From the NCBI GenBank assembly GCA_035518875.1, contig DATIXD010000128.1:1-6113 (forward strand): a stretch of 6,113 nt of DNA. The letters run 5' to 3'. The notes below the pieces were generated by a model. The model was not told where the DNA came from and ran no database searches. It saw only the letters and a program-made list of their open reading frames with translations. This DNA comes from DATIXD01 sp035518875 (GTDB lineage: Bacteria; Pseudomonadota; Gammaproteobacteria; Methylococcales; Methylococcaceae). The translations under genes and the position numbers were made by a program. Positions 1-5,933 of this stretch are shown in pieces; within the stretch, counting starts at the first letter, position 1; each line of letters starts with the position of its first letter.

Positions 1-1
1 T

Positions 2-32
2 TTGGGCTCCATGGGGCCGATTCCGCTATAAT
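2..32 (+). promoter_or_regulatory. Putative sigma70 promoter of argG
   Basis: A perfect -10 hexamer TATAAT lies at 27-32. The best -35 candidate is TTGGGC at 2-7, which matches TTGACA at only three positions and leaves a long 19-bp spacer, so the -35 is weak. There is no extended TGn motif before the -10. Transcription would start near 38-40, giving a leader of about 30 nt before the ATG that includes a T-run at 42-48. I see no arginine operator or attenuator hairpin. The -10 is seen directly; its use as the argG promoter is inferred from its position. Confidence 0.6.
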
Positions 33-68
33 GCGCGAAGCTTTTTTTATTCCCTCAACGTGAGCACC

Positions 69-1298
69 ATGTCAAACCAGACCATCAAAAAAGTCGCCCT
101 GGCCTATTCCGGCGGGCTGGATACCTCCGTCATCCTCAAATGGCTCGAGGAAACCTATGGCTGTGAAGTGGTTACCTTCACCGCCGACATCGGTCAGGGT
201 GAGGAAGTGGAGCCGGCGCGGGCGAAGGCTCGGGCGATGGGCATCCGGTCAATCTACATCGACGATTTGCGCGAAGAGTTCGCCCGCGATTTCGTCTTCC
301 CCATGTTTCGCGCCAACACCATTTATGAGGGCGAATACCTGCTCGGTACCTCCATCGCGCGTCCCCTCATCGCCAAACGGCTCATCGAAATTGCCAATGA
401 AACCGGCGCCGATGCGATCGCCCATGGCGCGACCGGCAAAGGCAACGATCAGGTGCGCTTCGAATTGGGCGCCTACGCGCTGCGCCCGGACATCCGAGTG
501 ATCGCGCCCTGGCGTGAATGGGACCTCACCTCGCGCGAAACCCTGCTGGCCTATGCGGAAAAGCACGGCATCCCCATTGAGATGAAGCGCGGCAAGGCCT
601 CTCCGTATTCCATGGATGCCAACCTGCTGCACATTTCCTACGAAGGTGGCGTGCTTGAAGATCCCTGGGCAGAGCCGGAAGAGGCGATGTGGCGCTGGTC
701 TGTCTCCCCGGAAAGCGCGCCGGACCGACCCGCCTATGTCGAGCTAGGCTACCAACGCGGCGACATCGTGGCCATCGACGGCGAAAAGCTGAACCCGGCC
801 GAAGTGCTGGCAAAACTGAACAAGTTGGGCGGGGCCAACGGTATCGGCCGTCTGGATATCGTCGAAAACCGCTATGTGGGCATGAAATCGCGCGGTTGTT
901 ACGAAACCCCCGGCGGTACCATCATGCTGAAAGCCCATCGGGCCATCGAATCCATCACCTTGGACCGCGAGGTCGCCCATTTGAAGGACGAGCTGATGCC
1001 TCGCTACGCCAGCCTGATTTACAACGGCTATTGGTGGAGCCCGGAGCGTCTGATGCTGCAACAAATGATCGATGCCTCGCAGGCCCCGGTGAACGGGCAG
1101 GTGCGGGTCAAACTATACAAGGGCAATGTCTCCGTCGCGGGCCGCAAGTCCGAAACCAACAGTCTGTTCGACATGAACATCGCCACCTTCGAGGATGACC
1201 GCGGGGCCTACAATCAGAAGGATGCCGAGGGTTTCATCAAGCTCAACGCCCTCAGGATGCGCATCGCCGGCAAGAAGGGCGTGAAGTTCACGGTTTGA
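69..1298 (+). CDS. argG: Argininosuccinate synthase
   Basis: This cytoplasmic enzyme joins citrulline and aspartate with ATP, releasing AMP and PPi, to make argininosuccinate in arginine biosynthesis. The 409-residue product is full length for the common ~400-aa bacterial form. The N-terminal PP-loop SGGLDTS is at residues 14-20 and the second family signature, GATGKGNDQVRF, at 120-131. Other conserved stretches are also intact, including YLLGTSIARP, DANLLHISYEGG, GCYETPGG and YNGYWWSPE. I chose ATG at 69 because it gives the short N-terminus usual in homologues (MSxxxxKKVALAYSGG). An in-frame GTG at 60 would add three residues. Neither start has a good Shine-Dalgarno. A consensus -10 box lies just upstream. 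The gene stands alone, separated from the next operon by about 180 bp containing a REP-like palindrome. No frameshift or missing active-site residue is visible. Confidence 0.98.
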   Translation: MSNQTIKKVALAYSGGLDTSVILKWLEETYGCEVVTFTADIGQGEEVEPARAKARAMGIRSIYIDDLREEFARDFVFPMFRANTIYEGEYLLGTSIARPLIAKRLIEIANETGADAIAHGATGKGNDQVRFELGAYALRPDIRVIAPWREWDLTSRETLLAYAEKHGIPIEMKRGKASPYSMDANLLHISYEGGVLEDPWAEPEEAMWRWSVSPESAPDRPAYVELGYQRGDIVAIDGEKLNPAEVLAKLNKLGGANGIGRLDIVENRYVGMKSRGCYETPGGTIMLKAHRAIESITLDREVAHLKDELMPRYASLIYNGYWWSPERLMLQQMIDASQAPVNGQVRVKLYKGNVSVAGRKSETNSLFDMNIATFEDDRGAYNQKDAEGFIKLNALRMRIAGKKGVKFTV

Positions 1299-1351
1299 AA
1301 AGCAGGGACGATTTGGTCGCTCTTGGAATCGGCAACGAATCTGTTGCTGTG

Positions 1352-1396
1352 GGAGCGGCCTTCGGACCGCGATCGTCGCGCTCTGAAGACCGCACC
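1352..1396. repeat. REP-like long imperfect palindrome
   Basis: The arms at 1355-1372 and 1376-1393 are inverted copies around a 3-nt TCG centre. Of 18 positions, 15 are Watson-Crick pairs, one is a G-T wobble and two are mismatches (C1359/A1389 and C1367/C1381). A GG/CC pair at 1352-1353/1395-1396 extends the stem past one A/A mismatch. The left arm can also fold alone as GCGGCC-TTC-GGaCCGC with one bulged A. Its head (GTGGGAGCGGCCTTCGG) resembles the GTGGGAGCGGC-type REP sequences of Gammaproteobacteria, which I recall rather than searched. No T-tract follows either arm, so it is not a classic intrinsic terminator. The rest of the 1299-1479 gap shows no convincing gene, and I found no clear promoter for the downstream operon. 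Confidence 0.7.
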
Positions 1397-1479
1397 ACCG
1401 GCCATTTGAACTTTGATCTGACCGGGCAAAGCGGACGGAACCCACCCCATTGCTCTTGGCGTTTGACCAGAACTCACCC

Positions 1480-2895
1480 GTGTTGAGCCCGCTACCAAAA
1501 AAAGCGATACGCGCCGCCGGCCCGGTTTTCGCGGCCAACGAACTCAGTTACCCCCTGCTGGCCGGGGCCATGGACCGCGTCATCGCTCGTCGCGAGGGCC
1601 GGCCGGTCACGGCCGCGAGTTTGCTCCGGGATGCCTGGGCCTTGGCCGAAGTCCTGCCGGATCGCCCCTTTGTACTGAATCTCTGCGAGAACCGTTACCG
1701 TTTCCTGGTAGGCTTTGCCGCCGCCCTGTTGCGCGGACAGATCAGCCTTTTGCCGCCGAACCGCGCAATGCTGGCGCTACGCCACTTGGCGGAGACTCAT
1801 CCGGGTGCTTACTGTCTGACCGAGTGCGACGATCAGCCGGAAGGATTGGAGCGCTTTGTTTACCCGTGCGAGGCGGTCGCCGCTTCGCGCTGCGAACCGC
1901 AGAACCCCTTGATTCCCGCCGACCGCATCGTCGCCATCGCTTTCACGTCGGGGACCACCGGCCAATCGCAGCCACACCCCAAGTCGTGGGGCACCTTTTG
2001 CGAGAGCGCCCGGTTGATCGCGGAAAGCCTGGGAATCCCGGCAGGATCGAGTGCAAGCCTCTTCGCCACCGTGCCGCCGCAGCATATGTACGGCCTGGAA
2101 ACCACGATACTGGTGCCGCTTTGCCACGGTGGCGCATCGGATGAGCGCAAGCCGTTCTTCCCCGCGGACGTTTGCCTGGCCCTGGAATCCGTGTCCGGCC
2201 CCCGCATCCTCATTACCACACCGGTACATCTGCGTGCATGCTTGCAGGAGGGCAGACCGTTACCCGCCTTGGACTTCATCGTTTCAGCTACGGCAACCCT
2301 GTCGAAGGAATTGGCGGAGAGCGCCGAACGCCTGTGCGAAACCAGAGTTATGGAAATCTATGGTTGCACCGAGGCCGGTTCCATCGCTTGCCGTCGCACT
2401 ACCGAAGGTCCGCTTTGGCAAGCGTTTGAGGGCGTGCGATTCGTGGACACGGGCAAGGGTGGCCGAAACGTCAAGGCCAAGCATCTGCCGGAGCCGGTAT
2501 CGCTGAACGATCTCATCGAAGTTTACAGCGCCGGCCGTTTTAGCTTGCACGGGCGGGTCGCCGATCTGGTCAACGTCGCCGGCAAGCGCACATCGTTGGG
2601 CGCACTGAATCATGCCCTTTGCGAGGTCGATGGCGTCAGGGACGGCGCGTTTTTCATGCCGGACGAATCGGAAGACAAGACCACGCGGCTGATCGCATTC
2701 GCCGTCGCCCCCGGCTTGTCGGCGCGAGCGATACTGGCCGAACTCAAAACCCGGATCGATCCGATATTTCTGCCCCGTCCCCTGTATCTGATCGATGCCC
2801 TGCCGCGCGCGGAAACCGGCAAGTTGAGCCGACATGCGCTGGAGGAATTGGCGGCGCGGTTGTCCGACTTGCGGCAAGGCGCCCGCGATGATTGA
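1480..2895 (+). CDS. Adenylate-forming acyl/aryl-acid ligase (AMP-binding, aryl polyene-type)
   Basis: An ANL-superfamily enzyme that should activate a carboxylic acid with ATP to an acyl-adenylate and pass it to CoA or an acyl carrier protein. Numbering from the upstream TTG at 1450 (481 aa), the phosphate-binding loop TSGTTG is at 166-171, followed by an unusual QSQPHPKSW. The A5-like motif YGCTEAG is at 304-310, the hinge-region motif GRVADLVNVAGKR at 368-380 and the C-terminal PRAETGKLSR at 452-461, with catalytic Lys458. At 470-480 aa it is shorter than typical acyl-CoA synthetases (500-650 aa). The variant loop, NLCENRYRF, ISLLPPNR and FFMPDE resemble, from memory, ligases of aryl polyene/xanthomonadin-type clusters; the substrate is unproven. 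The start is uncertain: GTG 1480 is used here. TTG 1450 has a weak GGACGGAA upstream, TTG 1483 is also possible, and ATG 1570 would remove the N-terminal region. It is the first gene of the operon. Confidence 0.88.
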   Translation: MLSPLPKKAIRAAGPVFAANELSYPLLAGAMDRVIARREGRPVTAASLLRDAWALAEVLPDRPFVLNLCENRYRFLVGFAAALLRGQISLLPPNRAMLALRHLAETHPGAYCLTECDDQPEGLERFVYPCEAVAASRCEPQNPLIPADRIVAIAFTSGTTGQSQPHPKSWGTFCESARLIAESLGIPAGSSASLFATVPPQHMYGLETTILVPLCHGGASDERKPFFPADVCLALESVSGPRILITTPVHLRACLQEGRPLPALDFIVSATATLSKELAESAERLCETRVMEIYGCTEAGSIACRRTTEGPLWQAFEGVRFVDTGKGGRNVKAKHLPEPVSLNDLIEVYSAGRFSLHGRVADLVNVAGKRTSLGALNHALCEVDGVRDGAFFMPDESEDKTTRLIAFAVAPGLSARAILAELKTRIDPIFLPRPLYLIDALPRAETGKLSRHALEELAARLSDLRQGARDD

Positions 2896-3703
2896 GTCGC
2901 CCGCAGACCATCTGCTGCGTTGGCTGCCATCCGCATTTCTGCGCTATTCCGCGGGCTTTCAGTTGGTAGGCGGAGTGGCCGCCTGGCTGGCTCCGGACGG
3001 ACTGCCGTTTCTGGCGGGCGCCCTGGCCGCGAACCACGCGATTGTGGTGGGGGCGAGCCTCTGGCCGAAAAGCCCGCTGCTGGGTCCCAACCGCGTGCGT
3101 CTGCCGGAATCCGCAGTCGCCCGCGGCGAAATCGCGCTGACCTTTGATGACGGCCCCGACCCGGAAATCACGCCGAAGGTCCTCCAGGTGCTCGATGCGT
3201 ACGGGGCGAAGGCCAGTTTTTTCTGCATAGCCGCGAAAGCTGCGGCTTTTCCGGAGCTGATCGAAGAGATCGTGAGGCGCGGACACTCGATCGAAAACCA
3301 TACCTACCGTCATGCCCCTACTTTCGCACTCAACGGCGTGCGCGCTTCACGTCGGGAGATCGCTCAGGCGCAGGCGGTTTTGACCGAGCTGGCCGGACAG
3401 CGTCCTCGTTATTTCAGGGCGCCGGCGGGCATGCGCAACCCCTGGCTTCAACCGATCCTGGGACAATTGGGCCTGGAACTCGTCTCCTGGACTCGGCGCG
3501 GCTTCGACACGGTTTGTCGCGAACCCCGCAAGGTGGAGCGGCGCTTGCTGCGAAGCCTGGGGGCCGGGGATATTCTCTTGCTCCACGACGGTTCGTCTGC
3601 CCGTGACGCGGTCGGCACACCGGTGGTGCTGGAGGTACTGCCGCGCCTGTTGGATGCAATCGCTCAACGCGATCTGAAAGCGGTCGCGCTGAAAATCGCC
3701 TGA
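2888..3703 (+). CDS. Membrane-anchored polysaccharide deacetylase family protein (NodB domain)
   Basis: A metal-dependent carbohydrate esterase 4-type hydrolase of 271 aa. The NodB motifs are complete: TFDDGPD at 85-91 (D87 predicted catalytic base, D88 metal ligand), HTYRH at 138-142 (H138 and H142 metal ligands), RAPAG at 177-181, W201/D207 in SWTRRGFD, and LLLHD at 230-234 with H233. Before the domain, residues ~13-35 and ~38-58 are hydrophobic and suggest two membrane segments or a membrane hairpin, followed by the basic/proline stretch WPKSPLLGPNR. The ATG at 2888 overlaps the ligase stop by 8 bp, with AAGG about 8 nt upstream, which indicates translational coupling. An in-frame upstream ATG at 2834 would lie deeper in the ligase gene and is less likely. 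The substrate is unknown. Clustering with an acid ligase and a methyltransferase suggests an acylated lipid or sugar-linked product rather than chitin or peptidoglycan, but that is inference. Confidence 0.92.
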   Translation: MIESPADHLLRWLPSAFLRYSAGFQLVGGVAAWLAPDGLPFLAGALAANHAIVVGASLWPKSPLLGPNRVRLPESAVARGEIALTFDDGPDPEITPKVLQVLDAYGAKASFFCIAAKAAAFPELIEEIVRRGHSIENHTYRHAPTFALNGVRASRREIAQAQAVLTELAGQRPRYFRAPAGMRNPWLQPILGQLGLELVSWTRRGFDTVCREPRKVERRLLRSLGAGDILLLHDGSSARDAVGTPVVLEVLPRLLDAIAQRDLKAVALKIA

Positions 3704-3720
3704 AATGTGTCTCATGGGGC

Positions 3721-3726
3721 AGGAGG
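3721..3726 (+). promoter_or_regulatory. Strong Shine-Dalgarno that fixes a GTG start
   Basis: AGGAGG lies 9 nt before the GTG at 3736 in the 32-nt gap between the deacetylase stop and the methyltransferase. It is the strongest ribosome-binding site in the window. It supports GTG 3736 over the in-frame ATG at 3799. Confidence 0.8.
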
Positions 3727-3735
3727 AATACTGAG

Positions 3736-4539
3736 GTGAGGCCCTTCCTCCATCGACAGACTGACCCCATCTCAAAATCGAATGAAATCCCCCTCGCCAT
3801 GTTTGCTTCCGGTTCGCAAACCACCGCCAATCGATTCTGCTTGCTGGCCGAAGCCACGGCATGGCGCTACCGGGCCGCGGGACGTTTCGTTTACGGTTTC
3901 GTGCTCGGCAAGCTGCGGCATGATCCGGTTTACCGCACACTGTTGGCGCGCACTATTGTCCCACCGGATGGCCTCATACTGGACTTGGGCTGTGGCCGGG
4001 GAATCCTGCTGGCCCTATTGGCGACCGCGCGCACGCTAGGCATGATGCCGGGCGGGAGCGGGGGAACCAGGCCGTGCCTATATGGGGTCGAACTGCGTGC
4101 GGCCGATGCCGACGTGGCCCGTGCGGCACTGGGGGGCGAGGCGGAAATTCTGCGCGGCGATGTGCGGACCGCGGCCTTGCCCCCTTGCCAGGTTGCGATC
4201 CTGCTCGACGTGCTGCTTTATCTGGAGAGGGTGGAGCAGGATGCGGTATTGGCCCGTGTCGTCACAGTGCTGGCGCCCGGTGGCTTGCTGATCGTCCGCG
4301 AGGCGGACGCAGGCGGCGGCTGGCGCTTCATCGCTACGCGTCTGGCCGAGAGGCTCTGTGCTCTGGCGCGGGGTCATTGGCAGCAAAAATACTGCTATCG
4401 AAGTGCGGCGGAATGGCGGGACAAGCTCGAATCGCTGGGCTTTGTCGTCGATACGCAGCCCATGAGCGAGGGTACGCCCTTTGCCAATATCCTGTTCATC
4501 GCCCGGCGCGCGTCATTGACATCGTCGACCGAAAAATGA
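3736..4539 (+). CDS. Class I SAM-dependent methyltransferase
   Basis: A 267-aa Rossmann-fold methyltransferase that would transfer a methyl group from S-adenosylmethionine; the acceptor is unknown. Motif I, LDLGCGRG, is at 82-89. The acidic residue ending strand 2 is E119 in YGVEL, GDVR at 141-144 contains the motif III-like Asp, VAILLDVLLYL at 153-163 is motif IV-like, and LAPGGLLIVRE at 179-189 is the strand 5 region. A glycine-rich insert at about 100-114 separates helix A from strand 2. The C-terminal part (ARGHWQQKYC, then PMSEGTPFANILFIAR) resembles, from memory, methyltransferases of aryl polyene-type clusters. The GTG start is supported by the AGGAGG 9 nt upstream. The N-terminal ~35 residues are not hydrophobic, so the protein is probably cytoplasmic. 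It is the last gene of the three-gene operon and converges on the antiporter gene. Confidence 0.9.
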   Translation: MRPFLHRQTDPISKSNEIPLAMFASGSQTTANRFCLLAEATAWRYRAAGRFVYGFVLGKLRHDPVYRTLLARTIVPPDGLILDLGCGRGILLALLATARTLGMMPGGSGGTRPCLYGVELRAADADVARAALGGEAEILRGDVRTAALPPCQVAILLDVLLYLERVEQDAVLARVVTVLAPGGLLIVREADAGGGWRFIATRLAERLCALARGHWQQKYCYRSAAEWRDKLESLGFVVDTQPMSEGTPFANILFIARRASLTSSTEK

Positions 4540-4545
4540 TTGCAG

Positions 4546-4571
4546 GTTGGGTTAGCGAAGCGTAACCCGAC
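4546..4571. repeat. GTTGGGTTA/TAACCCGAC hairpin, probable dispersed repeat
   Basis: The arms at 4546-4554 and 4563-4571 pair over 9 positions (eight Watson-Crick, one T-G wobble), with a short GCGAAGCG interior that can add two more pairs. The wording CAGGTTGGGTTAGCG...CGTAACCC matches a repeat family I recall from intergenic DNA of diverse bacteria; this was not searched. It sits between convergent genes and could stop transcription in both directions, but no adjacent T-tract makes it a textbook intrinsic terminator. Just beyond it are the palindrome GGCTAGCC (4577-4584) and a second CTAG (4584-4587). Confidence 0.6.
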
Positions 4572-4607
4572 GCATCGGCTAGCCTAGCGTACGATTCCCC
4601 TTCAGCC

Positions 4608-5903
4608 TCAGGCGTCCCGTCCCTTCGGAATCACATGGCCAACGCCCGGCAGCCAGGCGCGCAGGCCCGGTGCGGTCATGACCGTGCTGGCGATTGCCAT
4701 CAGGACCAGCATGGTGAAGACGTTCTGCGGGATGACGCCGAGATCATAGCCCAGATTCACCACGATCAATTCCATCAGCGCCCGCGTGTTCATCATGATG
4801 GCGATGTTGCGCGCTTCCGGTTTCGGCAAACCGGCAAGGCGCGCCGCCCAGTAACAGCCGCCGAACTTGCCGATCACCGCGAGCAGAATCAGCGCGCCGC
4901 ACCAAACCCAAAGCGCCGAGCTGTCTAGCCCGCCCACATCGGTGCGCAGCCCCGTGTAGGTGAAAAAAATCGGCAGAAAGAAGACCGTGACCAGATCGGC
5001 CACCTTGCTCTTCCAGGCCGCGACGAGCTCGGTTTGGTCATGCAGCAGAACGCCCATCATGAAGCCGCCGAAGATGGCGAATATGCCGAGCTTGCTGGTC
5101 AACATCGCCGAGGTGAAAACGATGACCAAAAGGATCGCCATGAGGTCTTGGGGCAGCGACTGGCTGCTCAGGTCAAACCGCCGGATGATGAAACGCAGCA
5201 CCTGCCGCACCAAGAACCAGCACACCAGGACATAGAACAGCAGCCAGGAAATCTGGGCAAGCATGGCCGTCAGGGAGAAATGGGCGGTGACGATGGCGGA
5301 GATGAATGCCAGCAGCGTCCAGCCCACGGCGTCATTGATCGCTGCGGCGGAGATGGTGATCGCCCCCATGCGGGTGCGTGTCAGGTCGAATTCCATCATG
5401 ATCCGGCCCAGAATGGGCACGGCCGTGATCGAAAAAGCGGTGGCCAGAAATAGCGCGTAGCCGACGGGATCGATGCCTTGCGCCAGATGGGGGGCGGAAA
5501 CCTGGCCGAACAGGAGCCCCAGCGTGAAGGGAGCGACGATGCCCGCTACGGTCACCAGGGAGACGATCACTTTGTTGCGTTTGTCCTTGAGATGGGAAAA
5601 ATCGAATTCCAGCCCGATCTGGAACATCAGCATGATCAGTCCGATCTGGCTCATGATGCTGATCGGCGCGCTTTCCGTAGAGCGGAACACCCAGTGGAAG
5701 GTATCCGGCGCCAGTGAGCCAAAAAGTGAAGGGCCCAGCAAGAGGCCGGCAACGATCTCGCCCACTGCCCGGGGTTGGCCGATACGCCTGGCGAGGTAAC
5801 CCGCCACCCGTGCGGCGACGATGATGATGGCGATCTGGACCAAGGTGGCAAAGAGAACTTGCTCGATGCCGTGGACTGCGGTGTTCGCTGGGTTGCGATT
5901 CAT
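4608..5903 (-). CDS. CPA2-family cation:proton antiporter (CHX-like)
   Basis: An inner-membrane antiporter that should exchange K+ or Na+ for H+ in pH and ion homeostasis. The 431-aa product has about 12-13 hydrophobic segments (for example near 15-34, 47-63, 82-99, 112-133, 147-165, 182-206, 211-236, 254-269, 272-287, 303-318, 330-350, 366-386 and 393-413). The CPA2 hallmark QPRAVGEIVAGLLLGPS is at 43-59. The unwound-helix motif SITAVPILGRIM is at 158-169, with the ion-binding pair N190-D191 in AAINDAVGW, and K346 in VIGKFGG. NTRALMELIVVNLGYD at 372-387 resembles the NTKGLVELIVLN stretch of plant CHX transporters. There is no TrkA-N (RCK) or other soluble C-terminal domain, unlike KefB/KefC; only ~20 residues follow the last helix. 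The ATG at 5903 has a modest GGGGCAGG about 7 nt upstream. Ion specificity cannot be read from the sequence. It may be co-transcribed with the upstream DUF5615-like gene. Confidence 0.93.
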   Translation of the reverse strand: MNRNPANTAVHGIEQVLFATLVQIAIIIVAARVAGYLARRIGQPRAVGEIVAGLLLGPSLFGSLAPDTFHWVFRSTESAPISIMSQIGLIMLMFQIGLEFDFSHLKDKRNKVIVSLVTVAGIVAPFTLGLLFGQVSAPHLAQGIDPVGYALFLATAFSITAVPILGRIMMEFDLTRTRMGAITISAAAINDAVGWTLLAFISAIVTAHFSLTAMLAQISWLLFYVLVCWFLVRQVLRFIIRRFDLSSQSLPQDLMAILLVIVFTSAMLTSKLGIFAIFGGFMMGVLLHDQTELVAAWKSKVADLVTVFFLPIFFTYTGLRTDVGGLDSSALWVWCGALILLAVIGKFGGCYWAARLAGLPKPEARNIAIMMNTRALMELIVVNLGYDLGVIPQNVFTMLVLMAIASTVMTAPGLRAWLPGVGHVIPKGRDA

Positions 5904-5933
5904 TTCAATGCCTGCCCCGGCCGGAATGCGCCA

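Noticed and set aside
36..50. Upstream-gene terminator (T-run at 42-48 after AAGC)
   Set aside because: No GC-rich stem immediately precedes the T-run, and a consensus -10 box lies just before it.
1355..1393. Rho-independent terminator for argG
   Set aside because: The hairpin is long, but no run of Ts follows either arm, so a repeat element is the better description.
1295..1486. 63-codon plus-strand open frame starting at a TTG overlapping the argG stop
   Set aside because: It runs through the REP-like palindrome, has no Shine-Dalgarno and shows no recognisable family; it is most likely non-coding.
2284..2877. 197-codon minus-strand open frame opposite the ligase
   Set aside because: It lies wholly antisense to a gene with clear ANL motifs and has a low-information, Arg/Gln-rich composition typical of shadow frames in GC-rich DNA.
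1480..2895. NRPS adenylation domain or start of an NRPS/PKS gene
   Set aside because: It is a stand-alone ligase that ends just after the C-terminal catalytic lysine, with no carrier-protein, condensation or ketosynthase domain following.
4074..4565. 163-codon plus-strand open frame overlapping the methyltransferase
   Set aside because: It is the alternate frame of a gene with intact SAM motifs; its Arg/Gly-rich product has no family resemblance.
5034..5453. 139-codon plus-strand open frame opposite the antiporter
   Set aside because: Its His/Gln/Asp/Gly-rich composition is that of an antisense frame through a membrane-protein gene, with no domain signature.
4608..5903. Assignment as KefB/KefC glutathione-regulated K+ efflux
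   Set aside because: There is no C-terminal RCK/TrkA-N domain, and the motifs around residues 372-387 look more CHX-like.
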